Position numbers and translations under genes: made by a program
DNA from: Gracilimonas sp965227215
GTDB lineage: Bacteria; Bacteroidota; Rhodothermia; Balneolales; Balneolaceae
Assembly: GCA_965227215.1 (NCBI GenBank)
Contig: OZ245729.1
Span: 1,302,001-1,366,000 of the forward strand
DNA: 64,000 nucleotides
Reading direction: 5' to 3'
Notes under the pieces: model-generated
Told to the model about the DNA's origin: nothing
Seen by the model: the letters and a program-made list of their open reading frames with translations, nothing else
Database searches by the model: none
Shown: in pieces, positions 24,719 to 33,337 of the stretch
How the letters are laid out: each line of letters starts with the position of its first letter
Numbering within the stretch: the stretch's first letter is position 1

Positions 24719-25114
24719 ATGTTAGATAAAAGATTTAAGAGAATTTCTTTATTAAAGTGAACAGCATTCTTTGAATCTCAGTTAATTCTGCTGTTATTTC
24801 TTCAAACTCTCCTTTTGTTAAATACTCAAGATTTTGGCTAATAATTAATTGCGTTTCCAATTCAGAACACGACCCAAATGAAATATTTAAGAACTGTCGA
24901 AATTCTTTATCAGAGTTTCTTCCTGCCCCTTCTGCTCTGTTTGAACTAATTGAAACTGAGCACCTTCTCATTTGTGAGATAATGCCAAACTTCTCTTCTT
25001 TTGGAAAACTCTTGGTCACCCTATAGATAGCAGAGGCTAACTCTATTCCTTTGTTCCAAACCTCCAGCTGTTTGTAATTATGCATTTTCCAATCTTAAAT
25101 CTTTTATCTAATAT
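24719..25114. mobile_element. Candidate mini-cassette: four-helix-bundle gene framed by inverted repeats
   Basis: Left end 24719-24740 (ATGTTAGATAAAAGATTTAAGA) and right end 25093-25114 (TCTTAAATCTTTTATCTAATAT) are inverse copies with one mismatch in 22. Between them is only the four-helix-bundle gene; the left repeat covers its stop codon and the right repeat ends seven bases before its ATG. The unit splits a fatty-acid operon. Mobility is inferred from structure; no transposase or target duplication was identified. Confidence 0.5.
24735..25085 (-). CDS. Four-helix-bundle protein, 23S rRNA intervening-sequence (S23/IVP) family
   Basis: A 116-residue member of the 23S rRNA intervening-sequence protein family (TIGR02436 type), also related to the Avd accessory protein of diversity-generating retroelements. 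Family signatures are LEVWNKGIELASAIYRVTKSFP (helix 1) and FGIISQMRRCSVSISSNRAEGAGRNS, where R-R-S-A-V-S-I-P-S-N-I-A-E-G is typical; here the Ile before AEGAG is Arg and Pro is Ser. The biochemical role is not known. It lies within the fad operon, framed by inverted repeats (24719-25114). Basic surface residues suggest nucleic-acid binding, by analogy with Avd. Confidence 0.92.
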   Translation of the reverse strand: MHNYKQLEVWNKGIELASAIYRVTKSFPKEEKFGIISQMRRCSVSISSNRAEGAGRNSDKEFRQFLNISFGSCSELETQLIISQNLEYLTKGEFEEITAELTEIQRMLFTLIKKFS

Positions 25115-25158
25115 CTATATTCCATTTTCTCAAAACTCTTACTCCCCCTTCTCAAAAT

Positions 25159-27504
25159 CTAATTCCTCAATGGTTTTCCCTTCTTCAGCATGTGTTCCAT
25201 TCGGGCCAGGGTTCGGTCATCCTGCAGACATTCAAGAATAGCTTCCCTTTCCAGTTTCAACAGATAAGATTCAGGGACTTCCTGGGCTTCACTTAAATTT
25301 CCTCCGGCCAGTACATAAGCCACTCGTTCAGCTACCACTTTGTCGTAATCGGTGATATACTTTCCTTCATGCATTACATGGAGCATCAGCTTCATTGCGG
25401 AAAGAGCTGTCTTACCCAGCACTTTAATCGGAGTTTCAGCAGGTGGCTGATATCCAGCCTTAATCATATTCAGAGCTTCCTCTTTTGCCGTTTTGATCAA
25501 CAAGTCTCTGTTCATGACGATGGTATCAGAACCACGTAAATACCCAAGTTCTTTGGCTAGGTGAGCGCTTTCCGATACTTTTGCCATCCCGATAGTCTTG
25601 AAGACTTCCCTGATGAATGGCAGCGGATCTGCATCACCCTCCAGTTTTTCCATGGCCCTTCGGAGCAACTCCGTAGTTCCACCACCGGCGGGAATCAGCC
25701 CAACTCCAATCTCAACCAAACCCATATAGAGTTCATGATGGGCTATCACTTTATCGGAGTACAGGCAAAATTCAACTCCTCCTCCCAGTGTTTTACCAAA
25801 CGGAGCGGCAACAACAGGAAAAGGTGCATACCTTAATGCTACCGCTGTTTTCTGGAAGTTTTCAACGGCCTCTACTACGCTGTTCCAGTCATCGTTTTGT
25901 TTGGCAACCAATGCTTCCTTCAGGTTTGCTCCAAAAGCAAAGTTATCGGCATCGTGACTTATTACCAACGCTTCAAACTGATCTTTGACCAAATCGATGG
26001 ACTTATAAAGGGATTGAACCAGCTCACTGCCCAGCGTGGAATTCGGTGTATGAAACTCAAATAGGGCAATACCATCTCCCATATCATGAAGGGAGACACT
26101 ATCATTTTCCATCACCGGAGATTTCTGTTTTCGAAGGTGGTGAACCTTGATTTCTCCTTTGGCTTCCGGCGGAATATCTACCTTAGACCCAGATTGAGGG
26201 TCATAAACCTTTCCATCCTCATAAAAAGATGTAATTCCGGCATCCAGCATTTCACTGATCAGCTCCGGAATTTCAGTGTCTTCTTTTGTGAGACGCTCCA
26301 CTACATCATCTATTCCCAATGCATCCCAGCGCTCGAAAGGCCCCATCTCCCAATTGAAGCCCCATTGCATAGCCCGGTCGATGGAAAGTGGAGAGTCGGT
26401 TATCTCGGGGATTCTATTGGCGGAATATAGCAACAAGTCCCGATGCACATTCCAGAGGAAGTCTCCGATCTTTCCCCCAGAGAAGACCAAAAACTTCAGC
26501 CGTTCAGCGGTGTTCTTAATCTTTTTCGCTTCGTCCAAAACCGGTCCTTCCAGCTTCTGCTGCGACTCATACTTAAAAGTCTTTGGATTGAGAACCAGAT
26601 ATTCCCCATCCCTTTTAGTGTAAAATCCTTTCCCTGCTTTGTTTCCGATCATCCCTTCTTCCACCATTTTCTCAAATTCTTCCGGCAGGTTGAAGGTCTC
26701 CCGCATTTCATCATCCGGGATGGATGGATACAGATTTTTAGCCACATGATTGGTTACATCCAGTCCTGCCATATCTGCCGTTCGGAAAGTAGCCGCCTTG
26801 GAATAACCGGAAATAGTTCCAGTCAGCAGGTCAATTTCCTCGGCCCGGAAATCGCCATCAAAGAAGTAAGGCATAATGTTAGCGATGGAAAATATTCCAA
26901 TCCGGTTGGCAATGAAATTCGGTGTGTCTTTACAAATAACCACTCCTTTACCGAGTGTCTTCTCACAAAAGCGATGCATGAACTCGGTTACATCTTCCGC
27001 TGTGGTTGAAGTGGGAATAACCTCCAGCAGCTTCATATATCGGGGCGGATTAAAGAAATGTGTCCCCAGGAAATGAGCTTTAAAATCATCGCTACAGTCT
27101 TCAGAAATCTCGCTTATAGGAAGTCCGGACGTATTAGAGCTGACAATGGTTTCCGGTTTACGGATCTTTTCGATGCGAGACATCATTTCTTTTTTGATGT
27201 CCATTTTCTCGATGATGACCTCACAAATCCAATCAGCTTCTTTCAGCTTGTCAAAATCATCTTCAAAATTTCCTACCTCGATTCGTTGCCCAAAATCCGG
27301 TTTTCCGAATGGAGACGGCTTCATCTTGGAAGCTTTTTGAAGACTTTCCTGCACGGTTTTATTTGGATGATTCGGATCATCACTTTTCAGGTCCAGTAAA
27401 ATCACATCCAGTCCGGCATTTACACAATGTGCGGCGATCTGGCTTCCCATCACCCCTGATCCTAATACAGCTACTTTCCTGATCGAATATTTCTTTCTAC
27501 TCAT
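25159..27504 (-). CDS. 3-hydroxyacyl-CoA dehydrogenase/enoyl-CoA hydratase fusion
   Basis: A 781-residue bifunctional beta-oxidation enzyme. Domain order is dehydrogenase first: NAD fold VAVLGSGVMGSQIAAHCVNAG at 10-30, catalytic His region in KAHFLGTHFFNPPRYMKLLEV, C-terminal HCDH parts to about 460, then a hydratase/isomerase crotonase fold from about 490 (FEFHTPNSTLGSELV; APFGKTLGGGVEFCLYSDKV; LIPAGGGTTELLRR). This is the reverse of E. coli FadB and matches the Bacillus FadN-like layout. It follows the acyl-CoA ligase by 11 bases, so hydrated and oxidised acyl-CoA is made from one transcript. Confidence 0.92.
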   Translation of the reverse strand: MSRKKYSIRKVAVLGSGVMGSQIAAHCVNAGLDVILLDLKSDDPNHPNKTVQESLQKASKMKPSPFGKPDFGQRIEVGNFEDDFDKLKEADWICEVIIEKMDIKKEMMSRIEKIRKPETIVSSNTSGLPISEISEDCSDDFKAHFLGTHFFNPPRYMKLLEVIPTSTTAEDVTEFMHRFCEKTLGKGVVICKDTPNFIANRIGIFSIANIMPYFFDGDFRAEEIDLLTGTISGYSKAATFRTADMAGLDVTNHVAKNLYPSIPDDEMRETFNLPEEFEKMVEEGMIGNKAGKGFYTKRDGEYLVLNPKTFKYESQQKLEGPVLDEAKKIKNTAERLKFLVFSGGKIGDFLWNVHRDLLLYSANRIPEITDSPLSIDRAMQWGFNWEMGPFERWDALGIDDVVERLTKEDTEIPELISEMLDAGITSFYEDGKVYDPQSGSKVDIPPEAKGEIKVHHLRKQKSPVMENDSVSLHDMGDGIALFEFHTPNSTLGSELVQSLYKSIDLVKDQFEALVISHDADNFAFGANLKEALVAKQNDDWNSVVEAVENFQKTAVALRYAPFPVVAAPFGKTLGGGVEFCLYSDKVIAHHELYMGLVEIGVGLIPAGGGTTELLRRAMEKLEGDADPLPFIREVFKTIGMAKVSESAHLAKELGYLRGSDTIVMNRDLLIKTAKEEALNMIKAGYQPPAETPIKVLGKTALSAMKLMLHVMHEGKYITDYDKVVAERVAYVLAGGNLSEAQEVPESYLLKLEREAILECLQDDRTLARMEHMLKKGKPLRN

Positions 27505-27515
27505 AAACTTATATC

Positions 27516-29309
27516 CTAAGATTCTTCCTCTTCTTCTGCGTATATACTCTCGATTTGCTCTTTATATTTTTGGTTGATCACATTCCGTTTAATTTTATGT
27601 GTAGGTGTGATTTCACCGTCATCAATCGTAAACTGATCTTTCAACAGCTTGAATTTCTTCACTTGCTCCCACTTGGAAAGCTCTTTGTTTACTTTGTCAA
27701 TTTCTTTCTGAATTCGTTTGATGACATATTCATTCTCAGTAGGATTCTCTTCCGGAAAATCATATCCCTTTGTCTTAAACCTCTTCTTCATGTTTTCCCA
27801 GTTTGGCACGATTAACGCACCACAGAATTTATGCTCACTTCCTACAACCACAGCCTGTTCAATAAATCCACTGTTTACCAATGCATTTTCAATCGGTTGT
27901 GGAGCCACATATTTACCCGTCGAAAGTTTGAAGAGTGATTTCTTGCGGTCGGTTACAAACAACCAGCCATCCTCATCAATATGTCCGATATCACCGGTGT
28001 GAAACCAGCCGTCTTCGTCGATGGCTTCATCTGTTTTTTCCGGCATTTTGTAATACCCTTTCATAATATTCGGCCCCTTAGCCAGAATCTCCCCATCTTC
28101 AGCAATTTTGATTTCTACGTCTACCAGAGGCTTACCTGAGGAACCAATTCTGAGTTCCCCCACGGGTGGACCTGTAAGTACCGGGGACGTTTCTGTTAAT
28201 CCATAACCGAGCCCACAGTAAATCCCAATTCCATTCATAAAGCGGGCAATATTGGGTGATAGGGCTGCACCTCCCACATTCAGTCCTACCAGATTCCCTC
28301 CAAACATTTCGCGGATTTTAGCATATACCAGTTTGTCCGCAATCTTCCACTTCCAGGAAGCCGGCGGATCTTCCGGGTCATACTCTTCCGCTAAATTAAC
28401 AGCCCAGTAATACAGATGTTTCTTCAACCCGCTGAACTCCTGCCCTTTAACCTTTATACCGGTTACAATTTTCTCCAACAGCCGTGGTACAGTAACCATG
28501 TAGATTGGCTTTATGGTTTGGAGATCATCCCTAATGTCTTCTACCTGATCGATATAATAAGGTGGCACACCTACGTAAGCATAAATATAGGATGCTGTCC
28601 GCTCAAACATGTGTGCCAGCGGAAGATATGAGAGCACTTTGGGGTCTTCATGTTCTGCAGGGTCGAATGGAAAGATCTCGTGTGAAGCCAGGGCATTTCC
28701 GGCAATATTATTGTGAGTCAGCATAACCCCTTTGGGCACTCCAGTGGTTCCTGATGTATAAATCAGCGTGGCCAGGTCGTCGGGTTGCACATTGCTGCGA
28801 AGCTTTTCAAACAAATTCGGATCTTCTTCCGCTTTTTTGTGCCCCATTTCCAGAATATCATCAAACGTTTTGAGTTTTTTATGGCTAGACCCAAGGATGG
28901 AAATAATCGCCTTTACATTTTCGACGCCTTTAATCAGCGGTTTGGTTTCTGCAAACACTTCATCATCTGATACAAAATGAACTTTGGCTTCTGAGTTTTC
29001 CAGGATGTACTTGATCTGCTCTCCGGGCTGTGTAGTATAGATTGGCACAACCGCCGCCCCCAGTGAAAGAATAGCCTGATCTATAACCAGCCACTCGGTA
29101 CTGTTCTCCGCATGCAGCGAAACCTTATCCCCTTTACGAACACCCAGCTCATACAAACCCATGGCCAGGTCGTGCACCATCTGGTTAAAGTCATCGATGG
29201 AGGTTTCAATCCATTCCCCATCCCGCTTTACAGCTGAATATATCCCTGTTTTATTTTTCTCAATTCCCTCAGAAACTACAGATAAGATGGTGGTAGGTTC
29301 GTATTTCAT
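27516..29309 (-). CDS. Long-chain acyl-CoA synthetase (AMP-forming)
   Basis: Activates fatty acids to acyl-CoA, 597 residues. The P-loop YTSGTTGVPKGVMLTHNN is at about residue 190, the A5 motif GYGLTETSPVL at about 370, and DGWFHTGDIGHIDEDGWLFVTDRKKSLFKLSTGK (A7/A8) shows the K-x-x-x-K-L-S-S/T-G-K type of FadD15-like long-chain ligases. It heads the minus-strand beta-oxidation operon (ligase, HAD/hydratase, thiolase, reductase). The upstream gap of 115 bases to the divergent thioesterase gene holds the shared promoters. Confidence 0.92.
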   Translation of the reverse strand: MKYEPTTILSVVSEGIEKNKTGIYSAVKRDGEWIETSIDDFNQMVHDLAMGLYELGVRKGDKVSLHAENSTEWLVIDQAILSLGAAVVPIYTTQPGEQIKYILENSEAKVHFVSDDEVFAETKPLIKGVENVKAIISILGSSHKKLKTFDDILEMGHKKAEEDPNLFEKLRSNVQPDDLATLIYTSGTTGVPKGVMLTHNNIAGNALASHEIFPFDPAEHEDPKVLSYLPLAHMFERTASYIYAYVGVPPYYIDQVEDIRDDLQTIKPIYMVTVPRLLEKIVTGIKVKGQEFSGLKKHLYYWAVNLAEEYDPEDPPASWKWKIADKLVYAKIREMFGGNLVGLNVGGAALSPNIARFMNGIGIYCGLGYGLTETSPVLTGPPVGELRIGSSGKPLVDVEIKIAEDGEILAKGPNIMKGYYKMPEKTDEAIDEDGWFHTGDIGHIDEDGWLFVTDRKKSLFKLSTGKYVAPQPIENALVNSGFIEQAVVVGSEHKFCGALIVPNWENMKKRFKTKGYDFPEENPTENEYVIKRIQKEIDKVNKELSKWEQVKKFKLLKDQFTIDDGEITPTHKIKRNVINQKYKEQIESIYAEEEEES

Positions 29310-29424
29310 ATTATTTTCCTATCATGTTTGCGTGTATTTTCTAATATACACTTTCACTATTCATTTGAAAGCGATTCCACTCTTTATTTTAATAACTTAA
29401 CACTGTTAATCAAATTCAAATTTT

Positions 29425-29853
29425 ATGTTCATCGAAGAAGGCTTAAAAGAGAAAGCAGAGATCTACTTCAACTTTTCACACAAGCATATGGGAGATGCCT
29501 TGGGGATGGAATTCGAGCATATCTCCAAAGAAAAGATAGTAGCCACTATGCCGGTGAACGAGAATTCCGTTCAGCCGTTTGGGCTGTTGCACGGCGGAGC
29601 CTCGGTAGCTCTGGCAGAAACTTTGTGTTCCCTCGGCGGCTGGTTTCAGCTTGATGACGTAAATAAAAGCGTGGTGGGAGTTGAAATTAACGCCAACCAT
29701 ATCCGCTCGGTGAAAATGGGAGGCAAAGTCACCGGAACCGCAAAGCCCGTAAAAACAGGACGAAAAATACAGGTCTGGGAATGTGAGCTTCGGGATGAAC
29801 GGAATAAGCTGGTGTGTTCTTCGCGGTGTACTCTTGCGGTAATCAATAGGTAA
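29425..29853 (+). CDS. Hotdog-fold acyl-CoA thioesterase (PaaI/DHNA-CoA type)
   Basis: A 142-residue single hotdog domain of the PaaI/MenI thioesterase group. NSVQPFGLLHGGASVALAET contains the active-site H-G-G and the Glu on the following helix; VGVEINANHIRSVKMGGKVTGTAKPV is the characteristic strand pair. It could release acyl groups during fatty-acid turnover or cleave 1,4-dihydroxy-2-naphthoyl-CoA; the surrounding fad genes favour the former but do not prove it. It diverges from the ligase gene and faces the second ligase; its stop codon TAA is the first three bases of a palindrome. Confidence 0.88.
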   Translation: MFIEEGLKEKAEIYFNFSHKHMGDALGMEFEHISKEKIVATMPVNENSVQPFGLLHGGASVALAETLCSLGGWFQLDDVNKSVVGVEINANHIRSVKMGGKVTGTAKPVKTGRKIQVWECELRDERNKLVCSSRCTLAVINR

Positions 29854-29916
29854 TTTTAAATAATAAATATTGAATGTTAGATGGGCTACTCATTTAACAT
29901 TCAACATTTAAAATTA
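29851..29916. repeat. Stop-to-stop palindrome between convergent genes, copy A
   Basis: Left arm 29851-29883 (begins TAATTTTAAAT, ends GAATGTTAGATG) pairs imperfectly with right arm 29891-29916 (CATTTAACATTCAACATTTA, then AAATTA) across a seven-base loop. The first TAA is the stop of the thioesterase and the last TTA is the reversed stop of the ligase, so both stops are inside the dyad. The arms share the words TTAACATT and ATTTAAAATT with the element at 58558-58633. Confidence 0.7.
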
Positions 29917-31563
29917 TCTACCCCTAAACTGCACCTCTTTCCACTCTTCAAACAGATGCGCCACTTTGAGTCGTTGATATTTTCCGGTAGAGGTCACCGG
30001 CAGTTCTTCGCCAAACACGACTACCTTGGGGGCTTTAGAGAATGGAAGGTGCTGCTGGCAGTAATCTAAAATGGCTTGCTCATCTTTTTCGGCTCCATCT
30101 TTGAGTTGCACATACGCTCCGACTTCTTCTCCATACCAATCATTCTCAAAGCCTACCGCAATGCCGGCTTTTACGCCCGGAGCCTTGTTAATCACTTCAT
30201 CAATCTCCAGCGGAGCCAGATTAATGCCCCCTCGAATAATCAACTCTTTAAGCCGACCGGTAATAAAAAAATACGGATTACCTTCTTCATCCTTTTTGAT
30301 AAAGCCTTCATCGCCGCTGCGAAACCATCCGTTTTTGAAGGCTGATTCGTTTGCTTCCCGGTTGTTAAAATATCCCTTCATCACGTTTACCCCACGGATA
30401 ACAATTTCACCGCGCTCACCCTCCGGCATCGAGTTTCCGGCTTCATCCTGAATATCCATATCGTTGGCCGGAACGGGAATTCCGATACTTGGGTAGCCAA
30501 AATCACGCATCCATTTGTTATGCTCTTCTTGGGGTTGTTCGGCAGGAATAAAGCAGGAATAGCAGGTGGTTTCGGAAAGACCGTACCCATGTATGATCGG
30601 AATCCCGAATTTCTCCTCGAAGTTCTGAGCTACTTTCACCGTTAGCGGGCCTGCCCCGCAGATGATATGTCGAAACTGTTCAAACTCCGGTGCGTCCTTT
30701 CCTTCAAAATAATTAGTGAGGTACTGTAGTAAGGTCGGTACTACACTTACGATATGAACCTGTTCTTCCTTAATTGCTTTGAAAAAATGCCCCGCACTGA
30801 ACTTCTGATTAAGCACGGTAGAACCACTCACAAAGAACGGGGTTATCATCGTTACAACAGTTCCATTTACGTGATGAATGGGCAATACACACATCATTTT
30901 TGTTTGACCATCAATGTTGTGCCATTGACTAATGGTTCGCGCATCTTCCAACAGGTTACGCTGAGTTAAAACAACACCCTTGGGATTTCCAGTGGTTCCT
31001 GAGGTAAATACGATGAGTGCTTCTGATTCGATGTTAATCTTCGCTTCCCTAAGGTCGCCATGCTGAATTGAGAAAGAATTAACGGAATCATCACAAACAA
31101 CCATGTCTATGTCAGCAAGTCTGTCCGCTTCATTAATAACACGTTGAATACGGTCTGCATATTCATCCCTGACCAGCGCCAGCTTCACTTCGGCATTTTC
31201 CAGGATGTAGGCGATTCTGTTATCATCCTCACCTAGGTTTACCGGTACCACCACCAACCCACAGAACCAGGCCGCAAAATACTGAACAACCGTATGCCAA
31301 TGGTTATGGGAAATGGTGGCGATTTTATCTCCGGGTTGCAGTCCTTTGGATTGATAGAACCGAGCTGTGTTTACTACATACTCATAGAATTTTCGATAAG
31401 ATATTTCTGATCTATTCTGCTCTACGTCCCTGTAAGTAAGATAGGTTTTATCACTTCCTATTCCCCTTTTTAGCAGGCTAAAAAAATCATCCTGTAAACC
31501 CTCCGGTGGATTTTCGAGAGTTCGGGCATGGACAATCTTATCTTCTAAAGTATTGAATTCCAT
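29914..31563 (-). CDS. AMP-dependent acyl-CoA synthetase/ligase
   Basis: A 549-residue ANL-superfamily ligase. Motifs: VFTSGTTGNPKGVVLTQRNL (P-loop), IIHGYGLSETTCY (A5), NGWFRSGDEGFIKKDEEGN with FFITGRLKELIIRGGINL (A7/A8), and the C-terminal catalytic Lys region STGKYQRLKVAHLF (A10). The sequence is closer to medium-chain or carboxylic-acid CoA ligases (R-G-G-I/E-N) than the FadD15-type at 27516, so the two likely differ in chain-length preference. It is convergent with the thioesterase and followed by the stop-to-stop palindrome. Confidence 0.92.
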   Translation of the reverse strand: MEFNTLEDKIVHARTLENPPEGLQDDFFSLLKRGIGSDKTYLTYRDVEQNRSEISYRKFYEYVVNTARFYQSKGLQPGDKIATISHNHWHTVVQYFAAWFCGLVVVPVNLGEDDNRIAYILENAEVKLALVRDEYADRIQRVINEADRLADIDMVVCDDSVNSFSIQHGDLREAKINIESEALIVFTSGTTGNPKGVVLTQRNLLEDARTISQWHNIDGQTKMMCVLPIHHVNGTVVTMITPFFVSGSTVLNQKFSAGHFFKAIKEEQVHIVSVVPTLLQYLTNYFEGKDAPEFEQFRHIICGAGPLTVKVAQNFEEKFGIPIIHGYGLSETTCYSCFIPAEQPQEEHNKWMRDFGYPSIGIPVPANDMDIQDEAGNSMPEGERGEIVIRGVNVMKGYFNNREANESAFKNGWFRSGDEGFIKKDEEGNPYFFITGRLKELIIRGGINLAPLEIDEVINKAPGVKAGIAVGFENDWYGEEVGAYVQLKDGAEKDEQAILDYCQQHLPFSKAPKVVVFGEELPVTSTGKYQRLKVAHLFEEWKEVQFRGR

Positions 31564-31621
31564 TATGCTTCAGCTTTTTTCAGATGGTAGCGGATGAGGT
31601 GCAAAAAGGCAAACTGGAATA

Positions 31622-31702
31622 AGACTCAGAATACAGGATTCAGAATATAGAAGTCAGGGCAATCCTTTCCGGAATTCTGAGTCCTGTATTCTGCATTCTG
31701 AC
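31622..31702. repeat. Inverted word repeat between ligase and M24 peptidase genes
   Basis: Left arm TCAGAATACAGGATTCAGAAT (about 31626-31646) and right arm ATTCTGAGTCCTGTATTCTG (about 31674-31693) are near-inverse copies; a further ATTCTGA follows and ends directly at the M24 stop codon (31703). Confidence 0.6.
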
Positions 31703-33049
31703 CTACTGCTTTGCCGGAACCCTTGGAATCATCATAATTTCCCGTTGACGCCCATCGATATACCACACGCCGGATTCATCAAAGAAGGCATCTTCTTCCA
31801 GCATAATGCGGATTTCTTTGCCCCATTCTTCGATATACGTTGCTGCATTCAATTCAATGGAATAAGCGGTATTCAGGTGTAGAGGATAGTCGCCGTCACC
31901 GGGCACACCACCCTGGGCATCCCACATTCCGAGCGTGGTTCCCGCTGCGTGGCCATGATAGCCAATGGGATGCGTGTAGATACTCGGCTTGAGTCCTTCT
32001 TCGATTGCTTGCTCCCGCGACATTTTCAAAACTTCGTTACCTGTTCTACCTTTCTTAAAATTATTGGTGAAAATATCTTGCAGGCGGTTTCCATTCTCAA
32101 AAGCTTTCACCAGGTAATCAGGCACTTTGGTCTCACCGGGACGAAGAACGTATGCATGCTGTTGGGTATCCGTGTTGAGCCTCAGATACTTGATTCCAAA
32201 ATCCACATGTAGCAAGTCTCCCGGCATGATTACGTTTTCTCTGGGACGACTGTCAAAGGTTCTGAGATGATCAAACGACTTCGGATCAGCCCGCTGAATA
32301 GATACACTGGGGTGAAACCAGGTGATCAGCTTCAAATCCCTGATTTTTTCTCTGTACCACCAAACCACATCCTCAGTTGTTGTGATGCCCGGCTGAATAA
32401 CGGCGTCAGAGAAGCCTTCAGCTATAATTTCATGAGCTATTCTCACAATCTGCGGATACACCTGCATTTCTTTTTTGGTTCGGGTTTCCAGCCACCTGAC
32501 CGCCAGCTTCTCTGCCGACACCAATCGATCGCTGTATTTCTTACCAATTGCCTCTTTCATTTCCTGGTAATCGGTAACCACCATCCCGTCAGCATGCCCC
32601 CAGATTTCCGATATATTGATTCCTATTCGTTCAGGGTCACGTTCTTCAATAATCTCTTTCAGTCGTTTCCATTGGTTGGGCTCCCTCTCTTTATCCCAAG
32701 CCTTCTTAAAAACCTCACCCACGTCATACCGGGCCACAGCCAGTGTTTCTACACCTTTTCCGGGACCTAAATCATGCATCACTAAAATGGTGCGGCGCCG
32801 GGCAGCCAGCCAGGTTGCCGGGAGCATGGTTTCAATCACCGGGTCTTCATTATACTCCCTCGAAACCACAATCCACATATCGATATCGGTCTGCCTCATC
32901 ATTTCCGGGAGATAATTCTCGACTTTATCCTTTAGCATGTCATTGATGACAGCGGCCCGTTCTTTCATTGGCAGAACATGCGGATAGTTTTGGGCTGAGA
33001 GCGGAAGGGAAAAAATAATCAGCAGGGTGAAGGTCAGAAGTCTTTTCAT
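31703..33049 (-). CDS. Exported M24-family (Xaa-Pro aminopeptidase-like) metallopeptidase
   Basis: A 448-residue secreted pita-bread peptidase. Signal peptide: MKRLLTFTLLIIFSLPLSAQ. The C-terminal catalytic half has DLLHVDFGIKYL (metal Asp), THPIGYHGHAAGTTLG (metal His and active-site His), the Glu-bearing AYSIELNAA and the last Glu in EEDAFF. An N-terminal creatinase-like domain precedes it. It probably trims proline-containing or other peptides in the periplasm. It is solitary, bounded by a word repeat on its stop side and by a 288-base spacer on the promoter side. Confidence 0.92.
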   Translation of the reverse strand: MKRLLTFTLLIIFSLPLSAQNYPHVLPMKERAAVINDMLKDKVENYLPEMMRQTDIDMWIVVSREYNEDPVIETMLPATWLAARRRTILVMHDLGPGKGVETLAVARYDVGEVFKKAWDKEREPNQWKRLKEIIEERDPERIGINISEIWGHADGMVVTDYQEMKEAIGKKYSDRLVSAEKLAVRWLETRTKKEMQVYPQIVRIAHEIIAEGFSDAVIQPGITTTEDVVWWYREKIRDLKLITWFHPSVSIQRADPKSFDHLRTFDSRPRENVIMPGDLLHVDFGIKYLRLNTDTQQHAYVLRPGETKVPDYLVKAFENGNRLQDIFTNNFKKGRTGNEVLKMSREQAIEEGLKPSIYTHPIGYHGHAAGTTLGMWDAQGGVPGDGDYPLHLNTAYSIELNAATYIEEWGKEIRIMLEEDAFFDESGVWYIDGRQREIMMIPRVPAKQ

Positions 33050-33279
33050 GGCTTGAATGATTTTTAAATTTGCTGAATATGGCGATGGATGGGCAGAGGT
33101 GCAACTTTGATGATCGGGGTTTGTTATTCGTGGTTCATTTTTTCTTTATCATCCCTGCGTAGGCAAGGAGCTGATTTTCTTTTAAAAGGAAATTGAACCT
33201 AAAAGCCATTTAGATTTCGGGTATACACCGCGAAATGACCTAGACCTATTAGTTAAACTTCAACCATAGATAAAACAAA

Positions 33280-33315
33280 AAAACCCCGGATCAGCTTTCG
33301 CCAAACCGGGGTTTT
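33280..33315 (-). terminator. Rho-independent terminator after the LVIVD lipoprotein
   Basis: AAAACCCCGG (33280-33289) and CCGGGGTTTT (33306-33315) form a perfect 10-bp stem with a 16-base loop; on the minus strand a T-rich run follows. It lies 22 bases past the stop at 33338. Confidence 0.88.
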
Positions 33316-33337
33316 GAAATTGTGTTCCTTAATTTGC

